Shown one piece after another: positions 18,956-28,799 of a stretch of 64,000 bases of DNA. This DNA comes from Pseudomonadota bacterium (GTDB lineage: Bacteria; Pseudomonadota; Alphaproteobacteria; Rhodobacterales; Rhodobacteraceae). Below the pieces are notes generated by a model. The model was given only the letters and a program-made list of their open reading frames with translations, searched no databases and was not told the DNA's origin. The position numbers and the translations under genes are program-made. The stretch's first letter is position 1; the number at the start of each line of letters is the position of its first letter. The DNA lies in NCBI GenBank assembly GCA_021779835.1, contig JAJXZX010000002.1:122984-186983 (forward strand). The letters are read 5' to 3'.

Positions 18956-18984
18956 TTGAAATGTTCTCTTTTTGATCTCATAAG
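18956..18984 (+). promoter_or_regulatory. Promoter of recA
   Basis: TTGAAA (18956-18961), 17-base spacer, CATAAG (18979-18984). The LexA box starts a few bases downstream of the -10, so repressor binding would cover the transcription start. Confidence 0.6.
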
Positions 18985-18989
18985 GGTGA

Positions 18990-19004
18990 GAACAAGAGGC
19001 GAAC
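18990..19004 (+). promoter_or_regulatory. LexA (SOS) box of recA
   Basis: GAAC-AAGAGGC-GAAC, an exact match to the direct-repeat GAAC-N7-GAAC box bound by alphaproteobacterial LexA. It predicts DNA-damage induction of recA. Confidence 0.9.
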
Positions 19005-19055
19005 AAGAGCAATGATTGCCCCGCACCGCAGGCTATGGAATAAGGGACCGAACCA

Positions 19056-20129
19056 ATGGCATCAGCGACACTTCTCGAGTTGAACGGAAAGCGCGACATG
19101 GACAAGCAAAAGGCGCTCGATTCCGCGCTGGCACAGATCGAGCGGCAATTCGGCAAGGGTTCGATCATGCGGCTCGGCGGTGACAAGCCGGTGGCTGAGA
19201 TCGAGTCGACCTCGACCGGGTCGTTGGGTCTGGACATTGCGCTGGGGATCGGGGGACTGCCCAAGGGGCGGATCATCGAAATTTACGGGCCGGAAAGCTC
19301 GGGTAAAACCACGCTGACGCTGCATGTGGTTGCGGAAGAGCAGAAAAAGGGCGGTATCTGCGCCTTTGTCGATGCCGAACACGCGCTCGACCCGATCTAT
19401 GCGCGCAAACTGGGGGTCAACCTTGACGAGTTGCTGATCTCGCAGCCCGACACCGGCGAGCAGGCGTTGGAGATCGTCGATACGCTGGTGCGCTCTGGCG
19501 CGGTCAGCCTGGTGGTGATCGACTCGGTCGCGGCGCTGACGCCCAAGGCGGAACTTGAGGGCGACATGGGCGAGCATCAGATGGGCGCGCAGGCCCGCCT
19601 GATGAGCCAGGCGATGCGCAAGCTGACCGCCTCGATCTCGAAATCGAACTGCATGGTGATTTTCATCAACCAGATCCGCATGAAAATCGGTGTGATGTTC
19701 GGCTCTCCGGAAACCACCACCGGCGGCAATGCGCTGAAATTCTACGCCTCGGTCCGGCTCGACATCCGCCGCACCGGCTCGATCAAGGACCGTGACGAGG
19801 TGGTCGGGTCCTCGACCAAGGTGAAGGTGGTGAAGAACAAGGTGGCGCCGCCGTTCCGCGAGGTGGAATTCGACATCATGTATGGCGAAGGCATCTCCAA
19901 GACCGGCGAGATCCTTGACCTTGGCGTCAAGGTTGGCGTGGTCGAGAAGTCGGGGTCCTGGTATTCCTACGGCGACGAACGCATCGGTCAGGGGCGAGAG
20001 AACGCCAAGGCATTCCTGAAATCCAACCCCGCCATCGCCAAGGCTATCGAGGACAAGATCCGTGGCGCTAACGGTCTTGATTTCGGAATCCACGGCGGCG
20101 ATGCGACCGAGGATCTGGTCGATAACTGA
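19056..20129 (+). CDS. recA: Recombinase RecA
   Basis: DNA strand-exchange ATPase and SOS coprotease, 357 residues. It shows [20 protein letters not shown], Walker [10 protein letters not shown], the [15 protein letters not shown]alker B region, [13 protein letters not shown] and the C-terminal EDKIR stretch. The start ATG 19056 follows AAGGGACC; a second ATG 14 codons later is less likely because Rhodobacteraceae RecA proteins carry a similar N-terminal extension. It is preceded by a LexA box and followed by a terminator. Confidence 0.98.
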   Translation: MASATLLELNGKRDMDKQKALDSALAQIERQFGKGSIMRLGGDKPVAEIESTSTGSLGLDIALGIGGLPKGRIIEIYGPESSGKTTLTLHVVAEEQKKGGICAFVDAEHALDPIYARKLGVNLDELLISQPDTGEQALEIVDTLVRSGAVSLVVIDSVAALTPKAELEGDMGEHQMGAQARLMSQAMRKLTASISKSNCMVIFINQIRMKIGVMFGSPETTTGGNALKFYASVRLDIRRTGSIKDRDEVVGSSTKVKVVKNKVAPPFREVEFDIMYGEGISKTGEILDLGVKVGVVEKSGSWYSYGDERIGQGRENAKAFLKSNPAIAKAIEDKIRGANGLDFGIHGGDATEDLVDN

Positions 20130-20153
20130 CCTTTCGCCACACGACCAGGACGT

Positions 20154-20188
20154 AAGGCCGACGGCACCCGCTGTCGGCCTTTTGATTT
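20154..20188 (+). terminator. Terminator after recA
   Basis: 9-bp stem AAGGCCGAC/GTCGGCCTT (20154-20162 with 20173-20181) followed by TTTGATTT. Confidence 0.85.
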
Positions 20189-20286
20189 GTGGGGGCCCGC
20201 ACGGCATCACTTGCGGTGGACAGGCCGCGCGCACATGGCTAAACCCGCACAGAACTGCCGACACCCGCCCAGAGAGGCCGCGAGAC

Positions 20287-22944
20287 ATGCCATCCCTCAA
20301 CGATATCCGTTCGACCTTCCTTGATTTTTACGCCCGCAACGGTCACGCCGTGGTGCCCTCCAGCCCGCTGGTGCCGCGCAATGACCCGACGCTGATGTTC
20401 ACCAACTCGGGCATGGTGCAGTTCAAGAACGTTTTCACCGGGGTGGAACATCGCGATTACAAACGCGCCACCACGGCGCAAAAATGCGTACGCGCGGGCG
20501 GCAAGCACAACGACCTCGACAACGTGGGTTACACCGCGCGCCACCATACCTTCTTTGAAATGCTGGGGAATTTCAGCTTTGGCGACTACTTCAAGGAAAG
20601 CGCCATTCCCTTTGCGTGGGAGCTGCTGACCAAGGATTTCGCGATCCCGAAGGACAAGCTGCTGGTCACCGTCTACCACACCGACGAAGAGGCGGCGAAT
20701 ATCTGGAAAAAGGTCGCAGGCCTGCCGGATGAACGCATCATCCGCATCAAGACCGATGACAACTTCTGGCGCATGGGGCCGACCGGCCCGTGCGGCCCCT
20801 GCACCGAGATTTTCTTTGACCACGGCGACAAGATCGCCGGTGGCCCACCCGGCTCTCCCGAGGAAGACGGCGACCGCTTCATCGAGATCTGGAACCTCGT
20901 TTTCATGCAGAACGAGCAGTTCGCCGATGGGCGCATGGTGCCGCTGCCCAAACAATCGATCGACACCGGCATGGGGCTGGAGCGGATTGGCGCGCTGCTG
21001 CAGGGCAAGCACGACAACTACGACACCGACCTGATGCGCGCGCTGATCGAGGCGTCGGCGCACGTCACCTCGACTGACCCCGATGGCGCCGGGCGCATCC
21101 ATCACCGCGTGATTGCCGACCACCTCCGCTCGACCTCGTTCCTCATCGCCGATGGTGTGATGCCGTCGAATGAGGGGCGCGGCTATGTGCTGCGCCGCAT
21201 CATGCGCCGCGCCATGCGCCACGCGCATCAATTGGGCGCCAAAGATCCGGTGATGTATCGTCTGGTGCAGGCGCTGGTCGGTCAGATGGGCGCGGCCTAT
21301 CCCGAACTTGGCCGCGCGCAGTCGCTGATCGAGGAAACCCTGCGGCTGGAGGAAACCCGCTTCAAGCAAACGCTGGACCGTGGTTTGCGCCTGCTCGACG
21401 ACGAACTGGCCAAGCTGCCCTCGGGTGGCGCGCTGCCTGGCGACGCGGCGTTCAAGCTTTATGACACCTACGGCTTTCCGCTTGACCTGACGCAGGATGC
21501 GTTGCGCGAAAAGGGTCTGACAGTGGACGTCGGCGGCTTTGAGGCCGCGATGGCCGAACAAAAGACCAAGGCGCGCGCCAGCTGGGCGGGCTCGGGCGAC
21601 ACCAAGGAGGCAGCGATCTGGTTCGACATTGCCGAAGAGCAGGGCGCGTCGGAATTCCTTGGCTACGACACCGAAAAGGCCGAGGGGCAGGTGCTGGCGC
21701 TGGTGCAGTCTGGCGCGAAAGTCGCCTCCGCCAAGGCGGGCGATGCGGTGCACATCGTGCTGAACCAGACGCCGTTTTACGCGGAATCGGGCGGTCAGGT
21801 CGGCGATGCGGGCACGTTGAAAACCGACACCGGCGCCGCCCGCATCACCGATACCAAGAAATCGCAAGGTGTGTTCATTCACCTCGCCGAGGTGACCGAG
21901 GGCACGATTTCCGCCGGACAAGGCGCGGAACTGACGGTGGATCACGCCCGCCGCGCCGCGATCCGCGCCAACCACTCGGCCACGCACCTGCTGAACGAGG
22001 CGCTGCGCCGCACGCTGGGCGACCATATTGCCCAGCGCGGCAGCCTGAACGCGCCCGACCGCCTGCGCTTTGACTTCAGCCACTCCAAGGCGGTTTCACC
22101 CGAGGAACTGGCGACGGTCGAGGCAGAGGTCAACGCGATGATCCGCCAGAACGGCAGCGTCGAGACCCGCATCATGACGCCAGATGACGCCCGCGGCCTT
22201 GGCGCGCAGGCGCTGTTCGGCGAGAAATACGGCGACGAAGTGCGCGTGGTGTCGATGGGCATTCAGGACGGCTCTGGCAAGGGGCTCGACGGCAAGACCT
22301 ACTCGCTGGAGCTTTGCGGCGGCACGCATGTTGGGCGGCTGGGCGAAATTGGCCTGTGCGTTTTGCTGGGCGATTCCGCGTCGTCCGCCGGGGTGCGCCG
22401 TATCGAGGCGCTGACAGGGGAAGGCGCGCTGGCCTATCTGGCCGAGCAAACCCAGCGTCTGGCCGAGGTCGCGGCGATCCTGAAAGCGTCGCCTGCCGAG
22501 CTTTCCGACCGGGTGAAAACGCTGGTGGAAGAGCGTCGCGCCCTGCAAAACGAAGTCGCGCAATTGCGGCGTGAGCTTGCCATGGGCGGCGGTGCGACAA
22601 TGGGGCCGGAAGCCAAGCAAATCAACGGTGTGGCCTTCGTTTCTCAAGTGATCTCTGGCGTGTCGGGCAAGGATCTTCCCGCCCTGATCGACGAGATGAA
22701 GGCGCGCCTTGGCTCTGGCGTCGTGCTGCTGATCGCGGACACCGGCGGCAAGGCTGCGGTGGCGGCGGGCGTCACGTCCGACCTCACCTCGCGCCTCTCT
22801 GCCGTCACCATCGTGAAGGCCGCGGCGGAAGCACTGGGTGGCAAAGGCGGCGGCGGTCGGCCCGACATGGCGCAGGCTGGTGGCGCGGATGTGGTCAACG
22901 CAGACGCGGCCATCGCGGCCGCCGAATCCGTGATTGGAGTGTGA
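20287..22944 (+). CDS. alaS: Alanyl-tRNA synthetase
   Basis: Charges tRNA-Ala; 885 residues, normal length. N-terminal catalytic domain: [14 protein letters not shown] and [17 protein letters not shown], with the class II motif 2 region [17 protein letters not shown]. The editing domain has the [11 protein letters not shown] zinc-binding histidines and the later CGGTHV motif. A C-terminal coiled coil ([17 protein letters not shown]) leads to the C-Ala domain with [13 protein letters not shown]. The start [11 protein letters not shown] is the usual AlaS opening, whereas upstream frame would cross the recA terminator. The DUF1330 gene follows after one base. Confidence 0.97.
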   Translation: MPSLNDIRSTFLDFYARNGHAVVPSSPLVPRNDPTLMFTNSGMVQFKNVFTGVEHRDYKRATTAQKCVRAGGKHNDLDNVGYTARHHTFFEMLGNFSFGDYFKESAIPFAWELLTKDFAIPKDKLLVTVYHTDEEAANIWKKVAGLPDERIIRIKTDDNFWRMGPTGPCGPCTEIFFDHGDKIAGGPPGSPEEDGDRFIEIWNLVFMQNEQFADGRMVPLPKQSIDTGMGLERIGALLQGKHDNYDTDLMRALIEASAHVTSTDPDGAGRIHHRVIADHLRSTSFLIADGVMPSNEGRGYVLRRIMRRAMRHAHQLGAKDPVMYRLVQALVGQMGAAYPELGRAQSLIEETLRLEETRFKQTLDRGLRLLDDELAKLPSGGALPGDAAFKLYDTYGFPLDLTQDALREKGLTVDVGGFEAAMAEQKTKARASWAGSGDTKEAAIWFDIAEEQGASEFLGYDTEKAEGQVLALVQSGAKVASAKAGDAVHIVLNQTPFYAESGGQVGDAGTLKTDTGAARITDTKKSQGVFIHLAEVTEGTISAGQGAELTVDHARRAAIRANHSATHLLNEALRRTLGDHIAQRGSLNAPDRLRFDFSHSKAVSPEELATVEAEVNAMIRQNGSVETRIMTPDDARGLGAQALFGEKYGDEVRVVSMGIQDGSGKGLDGKTYSLELCGGTHVGRLGEIGLCVLLGDSASSAGVRRIEALTGEGALAYLAEQTQRLAEVAAILKASPAELSDRVKTLVEERRALQNEVAQLRRELAMGGGATMGPEAKQINGVAFVSQVISGVSGKDLPALIDEMKARLGSGVVLLIADTGGKAAVAAGVTSDLTSRLSAVTIVKAAAEALGGKGGGGRPDMAQAGGADVVNADAAIAAAESVIGV

Positions 22945-22945
22945 C

Positions 22946-23239
22946 ATGACAGCCCTTTGGATCGCCCACGTCGAGGTTCTGGATGCCGAGGCTTACGGCA
23001 CTTACGCCCGCCTCGCCGGACCTGCCATTGCCGCGCATGGCGGCGTTTTCCTTGCGCGTGGTGGCCGCTATGTGCAGCTGGAAGGCAATGACCGCGCCCG
23101 CAACGTTGTCGCGCGCTTTCCCTCGGTCGAGGATGCCGTGTCGTGCTACAACTCTGCCGCCTATCAAGAGGCGCTAAGCCATGCGCGCGGCGCGTCGGTG
23201 CGCGATCTGGTGGTGGTCGAGGAAACCCCTGCCGCCTGA
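22946..23239 (+). CDS. DUF1330 family protein
   Basis: 97-residue ferredoxin-like-fold protein. Typical DUF1330 features are LWIAHVEVLDAEAYGTYA near the start, IAAHGGVFLARGG, and FPSVEDAVSCYNSAAYQEA. Related monooxygenase-like alpha-beta barrels bind small ligands, but the role is unknown. ATG at 22946 lies immediately after the alaS stop, with GGAG upstream inside alaS, so it is cotranscribed and probably translationally coupled to alaS. Confidence 0.88.
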   Translation: MTALWIAHVEVLDAEAYGTYARLAGPAIAAHGGVFLARGGRYVQLEGNDRARNVVARFPSVEDAVSCYNSAAYQEALSHARGASVRDLVVVEETPAA

Positions 23240-23265
23240 CGTGGAATGCGATGTCTGAATTGAAA

Positions 23266-23298
23266 CGGGCGCTCACCTAGCGGGGCGCCCGCTTTTTT
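23266..23298. terminator. Terminator between DUF1330 gene and clcA
   Basis: Stem CGGGCGC/GCGCCCG (23266-23272 with 23285-23291), then C and TTTTTT on plus. It ends the alaS unit. Confidence 0.8.
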
Positions 23299-24676
23299 AC
23301 GTCAGGTTCGCCGGACTATGCGGCATCGTGGGCGAGGGCGGCTGCGCCCCCTCGGCGCGCCGCTTGCGGATCGCATCGGCCAGCCACAGCCGCGACAGCG
23401 CATGATACAACGGATGCGGCGAGACTACACGCGATACGCCATACCCGATCATCGAGGCCGCCATGATCGGCACCACATTGTCGTGGCTGCCCGTCATCTC
23501 GACGATAATCACAAAGGCGGTCATCGGCGCCTGCACCACGCCCGCGAAATAGCCTGCCATGCCAAGCACAGCAGCAAGGCTCGCGGAAGAGCTGAACACC
23601 AGCCCCAATGCGCTGCCCAGCCCCGCGCCAACCGCCAGCGACGGCGCAAACAGACCGCCGGGAATTCCCGAGAGGGTAGAGGCGATGGTGGCGAGAAGCT
23701 TGCCGACAAAGAAGGTCGCGGGCAGCGCTTGGCCTTCGACCGCGCCGCGCGCTTGCGCATAGCCGGTGCCAAAGGTCATTCCGCCGGTTGCGATCCCGAT
23801 GGTTGCGACAAGGGTACCGGCCATCGCCGCAACAACGATCACGCGGTGCCGCGGCTGCTCAAAGCGCCAGCGCCGGATTCGGTGCGTGATGTATTGCGTC
23901 CAGCGGCTGAACAGCGCGCCCAAAACCCCGCCGACCACACCGCAGGAAATCACCAAGGGCCAGTCGTTTGGAAAGGATGCAACCGCATGTGTCACTCCGA
24001 AATAGGTGTAGTTTCCCACAATCGCCAGCGAGGCGACGCCTGCGATGATGACGGCCGACAGCACGACACCATTGGTGCGTGCGTTATAGCTGCGGCTCAT
24101 TTCCTCGATGGCAAACACGATCCCCGCCAGCGGTGTGTTGAACGCCGCCGCAATACCCGCCGCCGATCCCGCAAGAATCAGCCCGCGCGCGTGCACCATG
24201 CCGCCGAGCCGCGCCGCCTGGATCATCGCCGACGCGCCGATCTGCACCGTTGGCCCCTCGCGCCCGATTGAGGCACCGCTGGCCAGCCCGACCACCGTCA
24301 GCACCACCTTGCCAACCACGGTCTTGATCGACAGATAACCGCCGCGCTCTTCGTCGTCGTGCATGTGGCGCGCCGCGATCACTTGCGGAATGCCGCTACC
24401 CTGCGAGCCGGGGAAATATTTGTCCGCGAGCCAGGCGCAGAACACAAAACCAAGCGGTGTCACGATCATCGGGCTGAACTGATGCCAGCCGCCGCCATCC
24501 GTGACAAAGCTGAACAAAACCTGTGCTTCATCCGCGACGCGGGCGAAAAGCGCGCTGATCACGCCGATGGCCAACGCCCCGATCCAGAATACCAAGCGAG
24601 AGCGCCAGTGTCGGGCAGAGAGGACCAGCGACTTGGACCGCCGATAGACTCTGCTTCCAAGCGGTCTGCTGGCCAT
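23297..24676 (-). CDS. clcA: CLC-family chloride channel/antiporter
   Basis: Polytopic membrane protein of 459 residues that exchanges or conducts chloride. All CLC selectivity motifs are visible: GSQGSGIPQV, GREGPTVQIGA with the gating glutamate, and GGLFAPSLAVGAGLG. The IVFAIEEMS segment carries the internal proton glutamate of exchanger-type CLCs, so H+/Cl- antiport is more likely than a pure channel. There is no C-terminal CBS domain. The start MASRPLGSR has AAAGGAGA upstream; the longer in-frame version is rejected for lack of such a site. Confidence 0.92.
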   Translation of the reverse strand: MASRPLGSRVYRRSKSLVLSARHWRSRLVFWIGALAIGVISALFARVADEAQVLFSFVTDGGGWHQFSPMIVTPLGFVFCAWLADKYFPGSQGSGIPQVIAARHMHDDEERGGYLSIKTVVGKVVLTVVGLASGASIGREGPTVQIGASAMIQAARLGGMVHARGLILAGSAAGIAAAFNTPLAGIVFAIEEMSRSYNARTNGVVLSAVIIAGVASLAIVGNYTYFGVTHAVASFPNDWPLVISCGVVGGVLGALFSRWTQYITHRIRRWRFEQPRHRVIVVAAMAGTLVATIGIATGGMTFGTGYAQARGAVEGQALPATFFVGKLLATIASTLSGIPGGLFAPSLAVGAGLGSALGLVFSSSASLAAVLGMAGYFAGVVQAPMTAFVIIVEMTGSHDNVVPIMAASMIGYGVSRVVSPHPLYHALSRLWLADAIRKRRAEGAQPPSPTMPHSPANLT

Positions 24677-24921
24677 TCGCCGGTCTCCTTTCGTGCTTCC
24701 CTGCGGATGCCCTTTTCGCGCCCTTGTTGCAAGGGCGTTCCCGCCCGTCAAAGGGCCACAACATCAGGATCTCGTCTAGATTACCACCCGCGAGAGTGCA
24801 TAAGTGACCGGCTTCGGCAGTCCATAGGGGCCAATCCGCAGCGCGGGGCTGGAAAACCGCGTGCGATGCGGTAAACCCATGAGATCGGTCCGCGTCGCGT
24901 TCCCATTTCCAAGGCGTTTCC

Positions 24922-26250
24922 ATGGCAAACCACATTTTCGGCCGCTCGACCAAAGGCACCCTTCCCACCGCCGTGCGCGGCGAGGGCTGCTATCTGATCG
25001 ACGCTGCCGGCAAGCGCTATCTCGACGGATCCGGTGGCGCTGCGGTGTCCTGTCTCGGCCATTCCGACGCGGGGGTGCGTGCGGCCTTACATGCCCAACT
25101 TGACCGCCTCGAATTCGCGCATACCGGCTTTTTCACCTCGGAACCGGCAGAGGCGCTGGCCGATCGCCTGATCGCGGCTGCCCCCGAGGGGATCGACCGC
25201 GTCTATCTCGTTTCCGGCGGGTCAGAGGCGATGGAGGCCTCGCTGAAGCTCGCGCGCCAGTATTTCATGGAAATCGGCCAGCCCGATCGTCACCGCGTCA
25301 TCGCGCGCCGCCAAAGCTACCATGGTAACACGCTTGGCGCGCTGGCGGCGGGCGGCAACGCGTGGCGCCGCGCCCAATTTGCGCCGCTGCTGGTTGAAAC
25401 CAGCCACATTGCGCCCTGCTACGAATACCGCGACTGTCGCGCGGATGAGACGCCAGAGGCCTATGGCCTGCGCGTCGCGGAGGAGCTGGAGGCAGAGATC
25501 CTGCGTCTTGGCCCCCAGACCGTGATGGCCTTTGTGGCGGAAACCGTGGTGGGCGCGACCTCTGGCGCGGTGCCGCCGGTCGCGGGCTATCTGAAGCGTA
25601 TCCGCGAGATTTGCACACGGCACGGTGTGCTTCTGATCCTCGACGAGGTGATGTGCGGCATGGGGCGCACTGGCCACTTGTTCGCCTGCGCCGAGGATGG
25701 CGTGGCCCCCGATATGATCCTGATCGCCAAGGGGCTTGGCGCGGGCTATCAGCCAATCGGCGCCGTTCTGGCCTCGGCCCGCATCTATGACGCCATCGCG
25801 GCGGGCAGCGGCTTTTTCCAGCATGGCCATACCTATATGGGCCACCCGATGGCCGCTGCCGCTGCGGGCGCTGTGCTGGATGTGATCCAATCCCGCAACC
25901 TGCTGCCCCGCGTTCTGGCGCAGGGCGAACGCCTGACCGCCGCCTTGACCGAGGCGCTTGGCCAACACCCCAACGTCGGCGACATTCGCGGGCGCGGGCT
26001 GTTCCGTGGCATCGAACTCGTCGCCGACCGCGATACCAAAACGCCGTTCGACCCCGCGCTTGGCATCCACAAAAAAGTCAAAGCACTGGCGTTCGAGGCG
26101 GGTCTGATCTGCTATCCGATGGGTGGCACGATTGATGGCGTGCGCGGCGACCACGTCCTGCTGGCGCCACCGTTCATCATTTCAGACAATGAGATTGGCG
26201 AGCTGGTGGAGAAACTCTCTGGTGCGATCCGTGGCGCGATAGGACATTAA
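24922..26250 (+). CDS. Class III PLP-dependent aminotransferase
   Basis: 442-residue fold-type I aminotransferase. Visible features are LVSGGSEAMEASLKLARQYF (cofactor phosphate loop), RRQSYHGNTLGAL, LLILDEVMCGMGRTG with the pyridine-binding Asp, and Schiff-base Lys270 in LIAKGLGAGYQPIGA. The YxxHGHTYMGHP loop is typical of omega-aminotransferases acting on amines or omega-amino acids. The exact substrate cannot be read. It stands alone on plus and converges on denD with 9 bases between stops. Annotation as an aspartate aminotransferase family protein would be conventional. Confidence 0.9.
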   Translation: MANHIFGRSTKGTLPTAVRGEGCYLIDAAGKRYLDGSGGAAVSCLGHSDAGVRAALHAQLDRLEFAHTGFFTSEPAEALADRLIAAAPEGIDRVYLVSGGSEAMEASLKLARQYFMEIGQPDRHRVIARRQSYHGNTLGALAAGGNAWRRAQFAPLLVETSHIAPCYEYRDCRADETPEAYGLRVAEELEAEILRLGPQTVMAFVAETVVGATSGAVPPVAGYLKRIREICTRHGVLLILDEVMCGMGRTGHLFACAEDGVAPDMILIAKGLGAGYQPIGAVLASARIYDAIAAGSGFFQHGHTYMGHPMAAAAAGAVLDVIQSRNLLPRVLAQGERLTAALTEALGQHPNVGDIRGRGLFRGIELVADRDTKTPFDPALGIHKKVKALAFEAGLICYPMGGTIDGVRGDHVLLAPPFIISDNEIGELVEKLSGAIRGAIGH

Positions 26251-26259
26251 GAACGCCCG

Positions 26260-27240
26260 CTAAGACGCTATAATCCCATCTAATTCGTCGTCTATATGCG
26301 CGCGGATGATGGCGTCGAAACTGGCGTCTCCTACAAAGCCCAAAGCCGCCGCCCGCCGCGCGTCAAAGGCTTGCGGCCAGCCGGAAACGATGCGGTCGAT
26401 GGTCGCGTCGGGCGCTTCCCGGATCAGCCGCACCGCCTTGTCGCCCGCAATCCGCCGCAGCGCCTCGATCTCTTCGCCGACAGTCGCGCTCAACCCCGGC
26501 ACCGACAGCGCCCGCCGCGCGCCCAACACAGCCGTCTCCATCGCCGCCGCGTGGAGCAGGTAACCAACCGCCGCGCGTGGGCTGCAAAACCAGTGCCTCA
26601 CCTCGCGCGATACCGGCAAAACCGCCTCTTGCCCCACCAAAGGCTCGCGCAGGATATTGGAGAAAAACCCCGAGGCCGCCGCATTCGGCTTGCCCGGGCG
26701 GATCACCACTGTCGGCAGCCGGATCGAGACGCCGTCCACGATGCCGCGCCGCGAGCAGTCGTTGATCAGCAACTCGCAAATCGCCTTTTGCGTGCCATAG
26801 CTGGTTAATGGCGCGCTCAGGAACTCATCCCCGATCACCTCGGGGAAGGGCGCGCCGAACACCGCGATGGAGGAGCTGAAGATCAGCCGTGGGCAATAGG
26901 GTGCCTGCACAGCCTCCGCGCGAATCGCCTCTAGCAAGACCCGTGTGCCATCCATGTTGATGCGGTAGCCTTTGGCAAAATCCGCCTCCGCCTCGCCCGA
27001 AACGATGGCGGCGAGGTGAAAGATAACATCGGGCCGTTGCGCGACCAAATCCGCCGCTCCGTCGCCCAGATCGCAGGCGCGCGTCGTCACGCGCAATGAC
27101 GTCGCGGGGCAGGGCGGCTCTACCACGTCCGCCAGCGTCATCCGCGTGATCTCGCGCCCCAAAATGTCGGGCCGGGCAATCAGCGCCGCTGTCAGCTTGC
27201 GCCCGATCATCCCCGCAGCGCCGATAATCAAAACCTGCAT
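26260..27240 (-). CDS. denD: NAD-dependent D-erythronate dehydrogenase-like SDR
   Basis: 326-residue extended short-chain dehydrogenase. The NAD loop is GAAGMIG (residues 7-13), the catalytic serine lies in FSSSIAVFG, and the YxxxK pair is Tyr148/Lys152. The conserved blocks EAEADFAKGYRINMDGT and LPTVVIRPGKPNAAASGFFS are those of DenD, which oxidises D-erythronate in C4 sugar-acid catabolism. The start MQVLIIGAAG has GGGAGG upstream. It lies 63 bases after the HisD-like gene, probably in one operon. The usual partners DenA/OtnC/OtnI are absent here, so the substrate may differ. Confidence 0.85.
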   Translation of the reverse strand: MQVLIIGAAGMIGRKLTAALIARPDILGREITRMTLADVVEPPCPATSLRVTTRACDLGDGAADLVAQRPDVIFHLAAIVSGEAEADFAKGYRINMDGTRVLLEAIRAEAVQAPYCPRLIFSSSIAVFGAPFPEVIGDEFLSAPLTSYGTQKAICELLINDCSRRGIVDGVSIRLPTVVIRPGKPNAAASGFFSNILREPLVGQEAVLPVSREVRHWFCSPRAAVGYLLHAAAMETAVLGARRALSVPGLSATVGEEIEALRRIAGDKAVRLIREAPDATIDRIVSGWPQAFDARRAAALGFVGDASFDAIIRAHIDDELDGIIAS

Positions 27241-27303
27241 CGCCAAAGCCTCCCGCGCTGGTTGGCGCAGGCTAGCACCGCGGAATTGGGCCAGCAACGC
27301 GCC

Positions 27304-28602
27304 TTAGCGCTTGGGCGCGTTCTGCGCCAACCGCTCCAGCCGGATATCGGCGGTGCGGGCGTGCCCCTCCATCCCCTCGTGACGAGAGATGCGCGCGGTC
27401 ACCGCCGCCAACTGGGGCAGGGCCTGTTCGGTAACGGTTTGCCACGTCACGGTTTTCAGGAACTTCTGCACCGACAGGCCGCCGGTATACCGCGCGGCAC
27501 CCGTGGTCGGCAGCACATGGTTCGGCCCCGCCGCCTTGTCGCCAAACGCCACCGTGGTCTCGGCCCCCAGAAACAGCGAGCCATAGCTGCGCAGCCGCCC
27601 ACGCCACCACTCCAGATCCGCCGCCTGCACATGCAGATGCTCTGGCCCCAGCCGGTCGGCATAGGCTGCCATCGCCTCAAAACTGTCGCACAAGACGATC
27701 TCGCCCAAGGCGTCCCACGCGCGCTCGGCATTGCCGCGATTGGGCTCTGGCAGGCGCGCGGCGCAGGTCGGCACCAGCCGCCGCACCTCCTCCGCCAGCC
27801 GCGCACTTGTCGTGACCAGCCAGACCGGAGAGTTCGGGCCATGTTCCGCCTGACCCACCAGATCCATCGCCACCACCAACGCATCGGCGCTGTCGTCGGC
27901 AAGGATCATGCTGTCGGTCGGCCCCGCCACCATGTCGATCCCGGTGCGCCCGAACAGCAACCGCTTGGCCTCGGCCACAAACTGATTGCCGGGCCCGACG
28001 AGGATATCTGCGGGCTCCAGCCCGAACAGCCCGTAGGCCAGCGCCGCCACACCCTGCACCCCGCCGATCGCCAAAATCCGGTGCGCACCGCAATAATGCA
28101 GCGTGTAAAGGATCGCGTCCGGTATCCCGGCCAGCGCGTCTGCGCGCGGTGGCGAGGCCGCAGCGATATGCGGCACGCCCGCCACGCGTGCGGTGGTCAC
28201 CGTCATCATCGCGCTGGCGATATGGCTATAGCGCCCGCCCGGCACATAGCAGCCCGCAGACGTCACCGGGATCAGCTTTTGCCCGGCGATCAGGCCGGGG
28301 CGCAGTTCCACCTGCATGTCGGTCATGCTGGCGCGCTGCGCCTCGGCAAAGCGCGCGATATTATCGTGCGCATAGGCGATATCGTCCTTCAACTGCTGCG
28401 GCACCCGCGCGCAGGCGGCCTCTATCGCGGCGTCAGACACCACGATCTCGCCGCTCCAGCCATCGAATTTCCGCGCCAACCGCAAGGCCGCCGCCTCGCC
28501 ACCCGCTTCGATCTCGCGCAGGATGCCAGAGACGGTTGCCGTCAGATCCTCGGCCGCGACCGGATTGGCAGGCGTAGATTGCTTCAGGAATATCTCAGAC
28601 AT
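27304..28602 (-). CDS. Histidinol dehydrogenase-family protein, probably a catabolic paralogue (HpsN-like)
   Basis: 432-residue zinc-dependent NAD dehydrogenase of the HisD family. Zinc and catalytic positions are retained: Gln/His in GQAEHGPNS, Glu/His in GPEHLHV, Asp/His in FGDKAAGPNHVLPT, and the final His in EGMEGHA. The stretch after the zinc site reads SVQKFLKTVTWQ rather than the SxxDFLK form of biosynthetic HisD. No other histidine gene is nearby, and the next gene is denD. This points to a catabolic paralogue such as sulfopropanediol dehydrogenase HpsN or another polyol oxidase. True HisD cannot be excluded. Confidence 0.8.
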   Translation of the reverse strand: MSEIFLKQSTPANPVAAEDLTATVSGILREIEAGGEAAALRLARKFDGWSGEIVVSDAAIEAACARVPQQLKDDIAYAHDNIARFAEAQRASMTDMQVELRPGLIAGQKLIPVTSAGCYVPGGRYSHIASAMMTVTTARVAGVPHIAAASPPRADALAGIPDAILYTLHYCGAHRILAIGGVQGVAALAYGLFGLEPADILVGPGNQFVAEAKRLLFGRTGIDMVAGPTDSMILADDSADALVVAMDLVGQAEHGPNSPVWLVTTSARLAEEVRRLVPTCAARLPEPNRGNAERAWDALGEIVLCDSFEAMAAYADRLGPEHLHVQAADLEWWRGRLRSYGSLFLGAETTVAFGDKAAGPNHVLPTTGAARYTGGLSVQKFLKTVTWQTVTEQALPQLAAVTARISRHEGMEGHARTADIRLERLAQNAPKR

Positions 28603-28742
28603 GGCGCCCGCTGCTCCGGGAATAGGGTGGCTCGTTGGCGTAGCGTGACTTGCCAGCCCAGCCCGAGCGAAGCACCACGACAGTTCACCCTCAGATATGT
28701 CCAAAGCCAAAGCCGCTGGCAACCGCGTATAACGGTGGCGTG

Positions 28743-28779
28743 CGACGAAAATACCCCGCGCGGCCAAAACCGCGCGGGG
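28743..28779 (-). terminator. Terminator after the cytochrome b561 gene
   Basis: 10-bp perfect stem CCCCGCGCGG/CCGCGCGGGG (28754-28763 with 28770-28779). On the minus strand it is followed by TATTTTCG, placing it 20 bases after the cytochrome b stop. Confidence 0.75.
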
Positions 28780-28799
28780 GAAGGATGTGCCGGACGCGC

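Noticed and set aside
20239..22083. 614-codon open frame on minus inside alaS
   Set aside because: Antisense shadow of alaS, and alaS motifs are unambiguous.
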